Positions 1 to 8,555 of a stretch of 20,159 bases of DNA are shown piece by piece. The notes under the pieces were generated by a model. That model saw nothing but the letters and a program-made list of their open reading frames with translations, had not been told where the DNA came from and ran no database searches. Made by a program: the position numbers and the translations under genes. Location of the stretch: assembly GCA_900551135.1 (NCBI GenBank), contig URUX01000023.1, positions 1 through 20,159 of the forward strand, given 5' to 3'. How positions within the stretch are numbered: position 1 is the stretch's first letter; every line of letters begins with the position of its first letter. Source of the stretch: an uncultured Clostridium sp. (GTDB lineage Bacteria > Bacillota > Clostridia > Lachnospirales > Lachnospiraceae).

Positions 1-141
1 TGCAATCAGCCCCAAAATCAGCTTATCCAAAATACGAATCGGCACATCTTTGCTGCCGTAAATCCCTCTGCCAAACCATTTTTTCTTAACCGGCAGCTGG
101 CTGTCCGCCTGCCCGGTTTCTGTCTTTTTATTTTCTTCCAT
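1..141 (-). CDS. Small hypothetical protein, probably membrane-anchored, C-terminus beyond the window
   Basis: An open frame starts at the ATG at 139-141 and stays open for 47 codons to the left edge, so the 3' end is missing. The N-terminus is charged and polar (MEENKKTETG...). A Trp/Gly/Lys stretch (KKKWFGRGIYG) follows, then DVPIRILDKLILGLIA, which looks like the start of a membrane helix. A purine-rich stretch, GGACAGGGTGAC, lies just upstream as a possible ribosome site. It is the next gene after mglC on the same strand, 92 bp away, so it may be the last gene of the transporter operon. I do not recognise the family with certainty; small membrane proteins of this kind have been seen beside sugar ABC operons in Clostridia. 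No function can be assigned. Confidence 0.6.
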   Translation of the reverse strand, partial: MEENKKTETGQADSQLPVKKKWFGRGIYGSKDVPIRILDKLILGLIA

Positions 142-165
142 ATTGTCACCCTGTCCAAACAATCA

Positions 166-194
166 GGGCTGCCGCATCTATCATGCAGCAGCCC
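166..194 (-). other. Intergenic hairpin after mglC
   Basis: GGGCTGC (166-172) pairs with GCAGCCC (188-194), and GCAT (174-177) with ATGC (183-186), across one mismatch, leaving a 5-nt loop. No T-run follows on the minus strand, so it does not look like a full intrinsic terminator. It lies between mglC and the next small gene. It could act as an mRNA 3'-end stabiliser or a weak attenuator; that role is inferred. Confidence 0.45.
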
Positions 195-233
195 CCCTGT
201 AAGCGTTACACGTTTATTCTCGTCCAGTTCTGA

Positions 234-1304
234 TTACTTGCGTACCAGATACTTTCTCATATCAATTGCACATGCTACAAGGATAATCATACCCTTGATG
301 ATGTACTGAAGGTTTGCGTTGATGGAAAGGAAATTCAAAGCTACGAAGATAATACGCAGCAGGAATACGCCCAATACAACACCGCTGATTTTACCAGTAC
401 CACCTACGAAAGATACGCCGCCGATAACGCAGGCTGCGATGGCATCACACTCATAGTTTAAACCGGTATTTGCAGTATTGGAACCAATACGTGCAGACTC
501 AATGAAACCGGTAATACCATACATCATACCAGCCAGGGTATGTACCATAATGGTGGTCTTCATTACGTTTACACCGGATACGTTGGCTGCTTCCGGGTTA
601 GAACCTACTGCAAACATGTTCTTTCCAAACGTAGTCTTGTTCCAGATAAACCACATAATTACAACTACGATTAATCCGTACCATACATAGTTTGGAATCG
701 GAACATCGCCAATCTTGCAGATACTTCCGGTTACGAAGTTCTTAAAGGAATCATCCAGACCAGACAGAGGCTGTCCGTTATTTCCGTTAGCCATAATATA
801 AACTAACAGAGTACCATATACAATCAGCTGGGTTGCCAGAGTAACGATAAATGGATGCAGCTGGAATTTTGCTACGAAGAAACCATTTACCCATCCTACA
901 ATGGCGCCTACTAATAATACGGTCAGAATAACTACCGGAATCGGAATTACCGGAAGATTCGGGAACATCTTACTGCCATAGGTTACCGCCTGCAGCAGGG
1001 ATGCAGAGATACATGCAGTCAAACCAACAACTCGGCCTGCGGAAAGGTCTGTACCAGTCAGTACGATACAGCCTGCGATACCGCATGCGATAGGCAGGTT
1101 TGCTGCGGAAAGGCTGATGATGTTTACAATTGAACGAGTTGCCAAAAACTTCGGGTTCTGGATAAACGTATAGATAATTGCAATCACCAGCAGGATGTAC
1201 ATTGCGTTGTTTAACAGCATCTCTTTCCAGAAAGTCTTTTTATCTTTGCTGTCCAGAGTTTTATAGTTTTCTATTCTTGTATTAATATTGGTAACTAATT
1301 TCAT
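234..1304 (-). CDS. mglC: Galactose/methyl-galactoside ABC transporter permease MglC
   Basis: A 356-residue integral membrane protein of the ribose/galactose permease family (BPD_transp_2). It probably forms the channel of the Mgl importer as a homodimer. A polar N-terminus of about 33 residues is followed by a hydrophobic helix (ILLVIAIIYTFI) and then many further membrane segments. Family-typical stretches are GTDLSAGRVVGL, the loop AVGSNPEAANVSGVNV, and GGVSFVGGTGKISG near the C-terminus. E. coli MglC has 336 residues, so the length fits. The start ATG has GGGGAGG nine bases upstream. The gene begins 15 bp after the mglA stop, so it is translated from the same mRNA. The substrate assignment rests on MglB in the same operon; the permease alone could equally be RbsC- or XylH-like. 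Confidence 0.9.
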   Translation of the reverse strand: MKLVTNINTRIENYKTLDSKDKKTFWKEMLLNNAMYILLVIAIIYTFIQNPKFLATRSIVNIISLSAANLPIACGIAGCIVLTGTDLSAGRVVGLTACISASLLQAVTYGSKMFPNLPVIPIPVVILTVLLVGAIVGWVNGFFVAKFQLHPFIVTLATQLIVYGTLLVYIMANGNNGQPLSGLDDSFKNFVTGSICKIGDVPIPNYVWYGLIVVVIMWFIWNKTTFGKNMFAVGSNPEAANVSGVNVMKTTIMVHTLAGMMYGITGFIESARIGSNTANTGLNYECDAIAACVIGGVSFVGGTGKISGVVLGVFLLRIIFVALNFLSINANLQYIIKGMIILVACAIDMRKYLVRK

Positions 1305-1319
1305 GGAATCCGGCCTCCC

Positions 1320-2819
1320 CTATACATATTTTGCAGCAAGAGTCATGATCTCTTCCTGAGTAGTATTCTTTGCATCAACTTCGCCTGCCAGCCGTCCGCC
1401 TGACATAACCAGAATACGGTCGCAGACACCTAACAGCTCCGGCATCTCGGAAGATACCATGATAACAACCTTGCCTCTCTTGGCCAGGTCAATAATCAGC
1501 TGGTAGATTTCATATTTTGCGCCTACGTCAATACCACGGGTTGGCTCGTCCAAAAGCAGAACCTCCGGATCCGTAAGCAGCCACCGGCCCAGAATAACTT
1601 TCTGCTGATTACCGCCGGATAAGGAACGAATCTTGGTCTCCTGGGTAGGAGTCTTGGTTCTCATGGCATCTATGGACCACTGGGTATCCTTCTTCATAGA
1701 AGCTTCATTTAAAACAAAGCCAAATTTAATGTGCTTCTTCAAACTGGAGATAACGGTATTTTCCCGGATATTTAAGATACCAAAAATACCGGTTGCACGG
1801 CGCTCTTCTGTCAGAAGGGCAAATCCGTTTTTAATGGATTCTCTTGCATTACGGTTTAGCACCTGCTTGCCGTCCAGTTTAATGGTTCCGCCTTTTCTGG
1901 TTGCAATACCGAAAATATTCTCCAGAGTCTCGGTACGACCGCTGCCGTCCAGACCTGCCAGACCTACAATCTCGCCCTTTCTGACATTAAAGGAAACATC
2001 CTTTAATAAAGAATACTGAGCGGTAAGATGTTCTACCTCTAATGCGACTTCTCCCGGAACATTGTCTTTTGGAGGGAACTGATTACCCAGTTCACGGCCT
2101 ACCATCAGACGGATAATCTTATCCATAGTCATGGAAGAAGCAGGCTCGGTAGCTACCCATGTACCGTCCCGCATGACTGTAATATCATCTGCAATTCGAA
2201 GAATCTCTGCCATTTTATGAGAAATGTAAATGATGCCGCAGCCTCTGTCACGAAGCATGTTGATAATCTTAAACAGATGCTCAACCTCTTCTTCTGTCAG
2301 AGAGGAAGTAGGCTCATCAAATACAATAACTTTCGAGTTAAAAGAAACAGCCTTGGCAATCTCCGCCATCTGTCTCTGAGAAACCGGCATAGTGCTCATA
2401 ACCCGCTTCGGGTCTACTTCTATACCAAGATCTGCAAATACCTTGTTGGTATCCTCCAGCATTTTCTTTTCATCAACCATGATGCCTTTCTTTGGATACC
2501 GGCCCAGCCACAAGTTATCCATAACATTGCGCTTTAATGCCTGGTTTAATTCCTGATGCACCATAGCTACCCCGTTCTCCAGGGCCTCTTTCGAGTTTTT
2601 AAAGTTAATCTCTTTTCCTTCCAGGTAGATGTGGCCGCTGTCTTTGGCATACATACCAAACAGGCACTTCATCAATGTAGATTTTCCTGCACCATTTTCC
2701 CCCATCAGAGCGTGAACAGTTCCCCTGCGAACTGTCAGGGAAACGTGATCCAAAGCTTTTACTCCAGGAAACTCTTTACAGATGTCTGTCATCTGCAGCA
2801 AAACATCCTGTTGTCCCAT
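1320..2819 (-). CDS. mglA: Galactose/methyl-galactoside ABC transporter ATP-binding protein MglA
   Basis: A 499-residue protein with two fused ATPase domains that drives sugar import at the inner face of the membrane. Domain 1 has a Walker A (GENGAGKST, about residues 40-48), the divergent signature PVSQRQM typical of sugar importers, and Walker B VIVFDEPTSSL. Domain 2 has the usual degenerate Walker A (GLDGSGRTE), a good signature LSGGNQQK, and Walker B VLLLDEPTRGIDVG. The frame is open from 2852, but the start at 2819 is preferred: it has AAGGGG nine bases upstream and gives the family length (E. coli MglA has 506 residues). The longer start would lie in the hairpin region between mglB and mglA. 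It is followed after 15 bp by the permease gene. Confidence 0.93.
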   Translation of the reverse strand: MGQQDVLLQMTDICKEFPGVKALDHVSLTVRRGTVHALMGENGAGKSTLMKCLFGMYAKDSGHIYLEGKEINFKNSKEALENGVAMVHQELNQALKRNVMDNLWLGRYPKKGIMVDEKKMLEDTNKVFADLGIEVDPKRVMSTMPVSQRQMAEIAKAVSFNSKVIVFDEPTSSLTEEEVEHLFKIINMLRDRGCGIIYISHKMAEILRIADDITVMRDGTWVATEPASSMTMDKIIRLMVGRELGNQFPPKDNVPGEVALEVEHLTAQYSLLKDVSFNVRKGEIVGLAGLDGSGRTETLENIFGIATRKGGTIKLDGKQVLNRNARESIKNGFALLTEERRATGIFGILNIRENTVISSLKKHIKFGFVLNEASMKKDTQWSIDAMRTKTPTQETKIRSLSGGNQQKVILGRWLLTDPEVLLLDEPTRGIDVGAKYEIYQLIIDLAKRGKVVIMVSSEMPELLGVCDRILVMSGGRLAGEVDAKNTTQEEIMTLAAKYV

Positions 2820-2850
2820 TACCTGTATCCCCTTTCTCATTAGAAAAATC

Positions 2851-2883
2851 AAGGCGGTTGCCGCCTGAAACGACAGCCGCCTT
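2851..2883 (-). terminator. Terminator-like intercistronic hairpin between mglB and mglA
   Basis: Read on the minus strand, AGGCGG-CAA-CCGCCT (2851-2866 region) forms a 6-bp GC stem followed directly by TGATTTTTC. An outer arm, AAGGCGG (complement of 2877-2883), can compete for the same CCGCCTT sequence. The structure thus has two mutually exclusive forms. It sits 34 bp after the mglB stop and 32 bp before the mglA start. Partial termination or 3'-end protection here would make more mglB than mglAC mRNA, as is usual for binding-protein operons. The structure is seen; the effect is inferred. Confidence 0.65.
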
Positions 2884-2917
2884 AAATATTTCCTTTTAAC
2901 CTGTCGGCATTTCGTAA

Positions 2918-4105
2918 TTATTCACCAGTATAAGGTGCGTAAGGAATGTAAATCTTGTTGCTGACTTTTTCAGATACGTTGAAGTCGTCGGTGTCAGCCA
3001 TTAATTCTTTGCCAGCGCCTACGTTCTGTACCAGGTAAGCAATACCCTGTGCCATACCTTCTGCATCCTGCTTAATCGTACCGGTCATCTTGCCGTCAGC
3101 GATTAACTGCTTAGCTGCGTCAGTAGCGTCTACACCGAATACAGGAATGGTTGTGCTGTCTTCTGTACCTAAGTTGTAGCCCTTATCGTTCAGAGCGGTA
3201 ACAACACCCTCTGCCATACCGTCGTTGTTGCAGATAACCAACTCGATCATGTTGTCGTTGTCTTCATTGAACTGAGCCAGGTTGGTGTTCATGTAGTTGT
3301 TTGCTGCAGTTGCACTCCAGTTGCCTTCCTGGTCTACCTGATACTTATCTGTGTTGGAAGCGTCGAAGTACTCTAATTCTGGCTTGCCAGCTTCGGTCAG
3401 GACTGCGTTTGCATCCTCTACGCCGAACTGAGTTCTGTAGATAGCCTCTACGTTACCTAACTGACCCATGAACATTGCGTAGCTGATCTTGCCGTCGCCG
3501 TTTAAGTCAACCTTGTCGTAGTTTTCTACTACGTATTCACCGATCATCTTGCCCTGCATATGGCCTGCTTCCGGAGCATCAGTACCAACGAATGCACACT
3601 GATCATAAGCGCCTAATACCTTGCCTTCTTCTTCATCAGACTCAACTGCACGGTTGAAGAAGATTACAGGAATACCAGCTGCAGATGCCTTATCAACGAT
3701 TGCCTGGGAAGCATCAACAGAACCAGAAGTAACGATATTAACGATTAACAGGTTTGCACCCTGGGAGATTGCAGTATCAATCTGCTCGTTCTGGGTGGTC
3801 TGGTTGCTGTTACTGTCGTAGTTCTGGAACTTAACGCCAGCATCGGTTAATGCTTTGTCCAGAGCAGTACGTACACTGGAAATATAAGTATCGCTGTAGG
3901 TGTAGTAGAATACTGCTACATCCAAATCAACTGCCTCTGCTGCAGGAGCTTCGGTCTCTGGAGCTTCGGTAGTATCCCCAGCTGCCGGTGCCTCAGTTGC
4001 TGCTGGAGCAGCGGTAGTAGCTGCAGTATCTTTTGATCCGCCGCAGGCTGCCAAACTCATTGCCATTACGCCAGCCATAGCTAATGCCATAAATCTTTTT
4101 TTCAT
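2918..4105 (-). CDS. mglB: Galactose/glucose-binding lipoprotein MglB
   Basis: A 395-residue extracellular solute-binding lipoprotein (type 1 periplasmic-binding fold) that delivers galactose or glucose to MglAC. The signal peptide ends in a lipobox SLAAC with Cys21. A Thr/Ala/Pro/Glu-rich spacer runs to about residue 58, and the two-lobed domain fills the rest. A calcium loop of the E. coli MglB type, DLNGDGKIS (200-208), is present, and so are family stretches GNWSATAA, ICNNDGMAEG, PVFGVDATDAA and GTIKQDAEG. These match the galactose-binding protein better than ribose or xylose binders. The frame is open from 4204, but the ATG at 4105 has GAGGAGG upstream and starts the signal peptide. It is followed by a hairpin and then mglA. 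Whether glucose or galactose is preferred cannot be told from sequence. Confidence 0.93.
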   Translation of the reverse strand: MKKRFMALAMAGVMAMSLAACGGSKDTAATTAAPAATEAPAAGDTTEAPETEAPAAEAVDLDVAVFYYTYSDTYISSVRTALDKALTDAGVKFQNYDSNSNQTTQNEQIDTAISQGANLLIVNIVTSGSVDASQAIVDKASAAGIPVIFFNRAVESDEEEGKVLGAYDQCAFVGTDAPEAGHMQGKMIGEYVVENYDKVDLNGDGKISYAMFMGQLGNVEAIYRTQFGVEDANAVLTEAGKPELEYFDASNTDKYQVDQEGNWSATAANNYMNTNLAQFNEDNDNMIELVICNNDGMAEGVVTALNDKGYNLGTEDSTTIPVFGVDATDAAKQLIADGKMTGTIKQDAEGMAQGIAYLVQNVGAGKELMADTDDFNVSEKVSNKIYIPYAPYTGE

Positions 4106-4160
4106 AGTAACATCCTCCTCTAAAAATAATGTCTTGTGACTTTTTACCATCACGTTATTT

Positions 4161-4189
4161 ATTATAACCCATATTTTATCAAAAGTATA
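4161..4189 (-). promoter_or_regulatory. Candidate mglB promoter
   Basis: On the minus strand a perfect -10 (TATAAT, complement of 4161-4166) lies about 55 bp upstream of the mglB start. The 17-bp-spaced -35 position reads TATACT (complement of 4184-4189), a poor match. A strong -10 with a weak -35 fits a promoter that needs an activator, here plausibly the AraC-type regulator of the same locus. No CcpA cre-like site is visible nearby. Confidence 0.5.
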
Positions 4190-4234
4190 TACAAATATCC
4201 ACAATAAGGGTACAAAATCTTATCATATCGCTGG

Positions 4235-5215
4235 TTATTGATTAAACGGAAACAACAGTTTTTGACATTCTTCTTCAAACATATTGCTGCGGTTCACAAG
4301 AATTGTGTCGGTTTCAATCGATTCCTGCGGTTTTCCTGTCTCATTGACCAGACGGAAGGCTGCCTCCACTCCCAGATATCCCATGGCATAAGGATTCTGA
4401 ACGATCAGACTGTCTACCTCCCCGGTTTCCAGCATACCTACGGAAACCGCATTGCTGTCAAATGCGGTCACCCAGATGCGGTCCTTGTATTCCAAATCCC
4501 GAATGGCCCAGCCCACTCCCAGACTGGTCCATTCGTTAAAGGTCGCAATCACATTAATCTTTGGATTCTTCTTTAATAGTTCCTTTGTCTTCTCTCTTGC
4601 ATCTTCGGTCGTAGAAAGCACATTGATGGTTTCTACCGTCTTTACCCTGTCATCCCCGGCAATCCTCTCCCGGAAACCGGCTTCCCGCTCCTGGCCATTC
4701 GCTGAGTGGATATCGTAATTGACGATCCCGATATGCAGTTCCTCTTCCTCTGCCTGAAGGGCTGCCTCCCCAGCCATATATCCTGCCTGAAAATTATCTG
4801 TTCCGATATGACAGCTGACCTGGCTGGCATTCACATCACTGTCAATCACCACGATTTTTATCCCATTTTCTGCAGCTTCCTGTATGGCTTCACTGTTGGC
4901 ATTATAATCGACTGCTGAAAAAACAATGGCATCTGCGCCTTCTCTGATTGCCTCCTCAATCATCTGATTCTGGGATTCATAATCCTCCTCCGTCTCCGGC
5001 CCTTCAAAACTCATTTGAATGTTGTACTCCGTGCTGGCCGCGCTGGCTCCTGCCTGAACGGATTTCCAAAATGAGGACTGGGTGGATTTTACGATTACTG
5101 CCACTCTGATCTTCCTGCTGTCTCTATGAAACTGGCATCCGGAAAGTCCTGCACCAGCTGCTGCCACTGCCAGAAAAAGGAGCAGGGATCTGACTGTTCT
5201 CTTACCGTTCTTCAT
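4235..5215 (-). CDS. Accessory sugar-binding lipoprotein, probable sensor partner of the histidine kinase
   Basis: A 326-residue lipoprotein of the type 1 periplasmic-binding family. The signal peptide ends in GLSGC with Cys27, and the mature part begins IRVAVIVKSTQSSFW. Sugar-binder stretches include AIVFSAVDYNA, GIKIVVIDSDV, HIGTDNFQAGY and IVQNPYAMGYLGVEA. It lacks the calcium loop and the NND and GVDA motifs of the MglB encoded downstream, so its ligand or role probably differs. The ATG at 5215 (after GGGGAGGGTG) overlaps the end of the kinase gene by 14 bp; an in-frame TTG lies five codons earlier at 5230. That coupling suggests it works with the kinase. A precedent is XylFII with LytS/YesN in Clostridium beijerinckii, where a binding protein signals sugar to a kinase. 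A second transport binder is the alternative. Confidence 0.8.
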   Translation of the reverse strand: MKNGKRTVRSLLLFLAVAAAGAGLSGCQFHRDSRKIRVAVIVKSTQSSFWKSVQAGASAASTEYNIQMSFEGPETEEDYESQNQMIEEAIREGADAIVFSAVDYNANSEAIQEAAENGIKIVVIDSDVNASQVSCHIGTDNFQAGYMAGEAALQAEEEELHIGIVNYDIHSANGQEREAGFRERIAGDDRVKTVETINVLSTTEDAREKTKELLKKNPKINVIATFNEWTSLGVGWAIRDLEYKDRIWVTAFDSNAVSVGMLETGEVDSLIVQNPYAMGYLGVEAAFRLVNETGKPQESIETDTILVNRSNMFEEECQKLLFPFNQ

Positions 5216-6920
5216 AATCACCCTCCCCAAGCTTTGGCATTACAATGGTAACCTTCGTGCCCTCATCCAGTTCACTGTCAATCTGAATTCCGTATTGTTC
5301 TCCAAAATAAATCTTAATCCGGTTATTGACATTGCGGATTCCAATCCCCGTCTTATCTCCGGCCGATCCTTCTAAAATCTCCCTGCACTGTTCTCTGGTC
5401 ATTCCAATTCCATTGTCTTCCACAGTAAACACCAGATTTTCTCCTCTGGAATGAACCCCGATTTGAATCTCCCCTTCATCCACCATTCTGTCCAGACCAT
5501 GGTAAATAGCATTTTCAATAATCGGCTGCAGCGTAATTTTGTTGCAGTAATAGTGCAGACATTCTTCCTCGATATCAAATGAATAGGTAAACTGCTTGTA
5601 GCGGAATTTCTCAATCTTCAGATAACTTCTGGCATGCTCCAGTTCTTTTTCTACCGTAATCATCTCATGACCTTTGCTGATGCTGATCCGGAACAGCTTT
5701 GCCAGTGCATTGACCATCTCTACTGCGTCCTGGGTTCGTTCTTCCTCGCACAGCCACCCGATGGCATCCAGGGTATTATATAAAAAGTGAGGATTAATCT
5801 GGGCCTGAAGCGCCCTAAGTTCTGCTTTTCTAAGAGTAATCTCTTCTTCCCGTACCTTTTCCATCAGCTGCTGGATCTGAACCACCATGTGGCCAAACGA
5901 CTGAGATAGTTCTCCGATTTCTCTGCTTCCTTCTACAGCATGGTAAGTAAAATCAGAAGCGCTGTCTTCAAATTCTCCCATTGCCTGAATCAGCCGCTTT
6001 ACGGGTCTGGAAATCATCCTGGAAAACACCAGGCTGCTGCAGATTGCTGCAAACAGCACCAGCAGAAGAAGTCCCAGCAACAGCGCCGCTACATTTTGAA
6101 CCTTTTTTGTAATCAGTTCATCCACATAGCTGACCCCAATGACTCTCCACCCGCTGTCTTCCATGGTCTGAATGGTATAAATCACATCCGACTGTTCCAG
6201 ATAGCCGTCGGAAGTATGCTTCAGCAGTTCCAGATTTTCTTCTTTTAACCCGGAAAAAATCAGCTGCTGCTGCGGATGGTAAACCATATTTCCTTTCTGA
6301 TCCATAATAAAACAGTATCCATGCTGTCCAATTCCCACATCATCTACATAATCTGCTATCTGGGAAAACCGGATGTCCATAACTATAATGTGTTTTCTGC
6401 CATCTCCTGCGTCCACAGGCTGTTTCATGGAAACCACCCAGGGATAATAATCAGCCAGCAGCGTTTCTACATGAGGCTTGGAAATCGAAATTTTTCCCTT
6501 TTCATATTTCTGTTCCGAGTTGAAAGACAGGTTTTTAAATACGTTCTCCTTCATCTTCCGGCTCCCGGACCAGCTTTCCAGCAGTCTGCCCTCTTCATCA
6601 TAACAGGTTACGGCTACCACATCATTTCGTATGGTAATCAGGGCATTAATCGCTGTATCCCGTTCTTCCGGGGCCTTTTTATAATATCCCTGAAGCAGCC
6701 CCATCATTTCCCTCATATTTTTTGTATAGTCACCAACCGTATTGGTCACCTGGGTTACTGCCTGTTCGCTGGCAGTAATCGTACTGTTTCGGATAGAATT
6801 ATTGTACACAGCTACAAACACCAGAAATCCGGCGGTAAATGCAGCTACTACAATTCCTACTACCATAATGGTCATAATCACGGAAAGAGAATAACGCTCT
6901 CCTTTTTTTCTTTTTTTCAT
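5202..6920 (-). CDS. YesM/LytS-type sensor histidine kinase with extracellular Cache-like domain
   Basis: A 572-residue membrane kinase. A first membrane helix (about 12-38) and a second (about 277-300) flank an extracellular region that looks like a double Cache sensor (HGYCFIMDQKGNMVYHP at 200-216). A HAMP segment follows (about 300-350). The His_kinase domain has the phospho-acceptor His378 in QINPHFLYN. The ATPase domain has the N-box LQPIIENAIYHGL (Asn470), the G1 box EDNGIGM and GIGIRNVNNRI. The start ATG overlaps the stop of the regulator gene (ATGA), with AAGGA upstream, so the two are translationally coupled. It most likely phosphorylates the AraC-type regulator encoded just before it, with input from the lipoprotein encoded just after it. 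The ligand is inferred to be a sugar from the neighbouring mgl genes. Confidence 0.9.
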   Translation of the reverse strand: MKKRKKGERYSLSVIMTIMVVGIVVAAFTAGFLVFVAVYNNSIRNSTITASEQAVTQVTNTVGDYTKNMREMMGLLQGYYKKAPEERDTAINALITIRNDVVAVTCYDEEGRLLESWSGSRKMKENVFKNLSFNSEQKYEKGKISISKPHVETLLADYYPWVVSMKQPVDAGDGRKHIIVMDIRFSQIADYVDDVGIGQHGYCFIMDQKGNMVYHPQQQLIFSGLKEENLELLKHTSDGYLEQSDVIYTIQTMEDSGWRVIGVSYVDELITKKVQNVAALLLGLLLLVLFAAICSSLVFSRMISRPVKRLIQAMGEFEDSASDFTYHAVEGSREIGELSQSFGHMVVQIQQLMEKVREEEITLRKAELRALQAQINPHFLYNTLDAIGWLCEEERTQDAVEMVNALAKLFRISISKGHEMITVEKELEHARSYLKIEKFRYKQFTYSFDIEEECLHYYCNKITLQPIIENAIYHGLDRMVDEGEIQIGVHSRGENLVFTVEDNGIGMTREQCREILEGSAGDKTGIGIRNVNNRIKIYFGEQYGIQIDSELDEGTKVTIVMPKLGEGDYEER

Positions 6921-8518
6921 ACGTTTCCTTCACTCTGGCGGCGCATTGCATTTGGCGACTGGCCTGTATATTTCTTAAAACAATAGCTGAAATAATGCTG
7001 ATCACTGTAACCGCACTGCTGGGAAATGTCCCTTATTTTCATGGCAGTATCCAGCAGCAGCTTTCTGGCAGTCTCAATCCGAATCCTGGTCAGCAGGTCA
7101 ATAAATGTACTTCCGGTTTCTTTTTTCATCAGGGCGCTTAAATAATTGGGACTGACCCCAATCATACTGCTGACCTGGGACAGGGAAAGACCTGCGTCAT
7201 AATACTGTTCCTCCATAATCCGGATGGCTTTTTCGCACAAAACCTGACTGCTCTTTTTTCTCTGCTCCGCAATCAGTCCCCAGGAACATAAGCAGAATTC
7301 CTCCAGCGCTTTCCACAGTTCTGTTTCATCCGCCCTGTCTAATTTCTGCCTGCAAACTTCATAAGACTCCCTGGCCTGTCTGGCTTTTTCTTCACCAGAA
7401 ACTGCCGTCAGCATCCGACCCACCTGAGAATACAGTTCTGCAGCCAGTCCCTGAATCTGCATACGGCTGGACATAATCCGGCCTGACTGGATTTTCTCCT
7501 GTTCCAGATACCCTTCTAATTCTGTCTGGGTTCCGGTACGCAAAAGCTGAATCAGGCCCTTTTCCAGTATCTTTACCCGTTCCAGTTCTTCTGCCCGGTA
7601 AGGCTCTTCATCCGAAATAAAGTGAATCCGGCTTTTGCTGTTTCTGGCATAAGACATGGCATCTGAAGCTTCCCGAAACGCCTTGTGGCAGTCCAGAAGC
7701 TTGTCTGTCACCCGGCTGACCCCTACGCAGGCATCCAACGTCAAAATTCGTTCCATACTCTGGGTAATGTCTTCTGCTGCAATATGGAGATATTTATCAA
7801 ACCGGGCCTGGGTTCCGATTAAAAGGGACACTATGGCATCGCCTGCAAAAAAGCTTGCATAATGCAGATATTTCTTTAAAATACTGTCCACCGAATATAC
7901 ATGCTCCGGTCCGGTACAGTTTTTCCCGTCGGCAGTTCTGACCGCAGTGGTCATTACCACATACTGCATGGTATCCCCTCCCGACGACAAAAGGCCGTAT
8001 TCTTCTGCCCTTCTAATCAGGCCGGCCTCCATCTCCGGTTCTGCCTGTTTCCGTTCTTCCTGAAATCCGGCCAGCAGCAGCGGCATCAAAAATTCATTTA
8101 TATTAGCAGATTCCTGACTTCGGGCTGCAAATTCCACAAAGATCCGATCCAGTTTCTCTTTGATTTTTTTTAATTCCTCTGTCAGTTCAATCATGGAAAT
8201 CGGCTTTAACATATAACTGATAATATTATACTGGATAGCCTGCTGAGCATAAGAAAAATCATCATACCCGCTTAAAAATGCAATCTGGGTAGACGGCCTT
8301 ACTTCTCGAATCTGTCTCGCCAGTTCCACTCCGGAAATAAACGGCATACGAATATCTGTAAGCAGTAAATCCGGTTCCAGCTTTTCTACCAGTTCCAGCG
8401 CCTCTGCCCCATTTTCCGCTTCTCCTACTACCTGAAAACCGATTTCTTCCCACTGAACTCTTCGGATAATCGCTCTTCTTAATTCTTCCTCATCATCCGC
8501 AACTATAATTCGGTACAT
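6917..8518 (-). CDS. YesN-type response regulator with AraC-family DNA-binding domain
   Basis: A 533-residue cytoplasmic transcription regulator. The receiver domain (1-125) has the acidic pair Asp8/Asp9, phospho-acceptor Asp55 (LLLTDIRMP), Ser83 and Lys105 (YMLKPI). A middle linker of about 300 residues (YesN-type, no clear motif) precedes a C-terminal double helix-turn-helix of AraC type (about 430-530), with LSLSQVSSMIGVSPNYLSALMK and the second helix in IRDISQQCGYSDQHYFSYCFKK. The start ATG has AAAGGAG seven bases upstream. It is the first gene of the module and has a good promoter. It probably activates the mgl genes downstream; no defined operator could be read from the sequence. Confidence 0.92.
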   Translation of the reverse strand: MYRIIVADDEEELRRAIIRRVQWEEIGFQVVGEAENGAEALELVEKLEPDLLLTDIRMPFISGVELARQIREVRPSTQIAFLSGYDDFSYAQQAIQYNIISYMLKPISMIELTEELKKIKEKLDRIFVEFAARSQESANINEFLMPLLLAGFQEERKQAEPEMEAGLIRRAEEYGLLSSGGDTMQYVVMTTAVRTADGKNCTGPEHVYSVDSILKKYLHYASFFAGDAIVSLLIGTQARFDKYLHIAAEDITQSMERILTLDACVGVSRVTDKLLDCHKAFREASDAMSYARNSKSRIHFISDEEPYRAEELERVKILEKGLIQLLRTGTQTELEGYLEQEKIQSGRIMSSRMQIQGLAAELYSQVGRMLTAVSGEEKARQARESYEVCRQKLDRADETELWKALEEFCLCSWGLIAEQRKKSSQVLCEKAIRIMEEQYYDAGLSLSQVSSMIGVSPNYLSALMKKETGSTFIDLLTRIRIETARKLLLDTAMKIRDISQQCGYSDQHYFSYCFKKYTGQSPNAMRRQSEGNV

Positions 8519-8555
8519 GCAGCACTCCTTTGTTCTTGATTATTCTATTAAAATG

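Noticed and set aside
2820..2852. Upstream ATG extending MglA by 11 residues
   Set aside because: It falls at the hairpin and U-tract, lacks a ribosome site, and the family length fits the start at 2819.
4106..4234. CcpA cre site upstream of mglB
   Set aside because: No sequence close to the cre consensus was found on either strand.
6276..6986. 236-residue open frame on the plus strand inside the kinase gene
   Set aside because: It is fully antisense to a well-supported kinase gene, has no ribosome site and has no recognisable domain.
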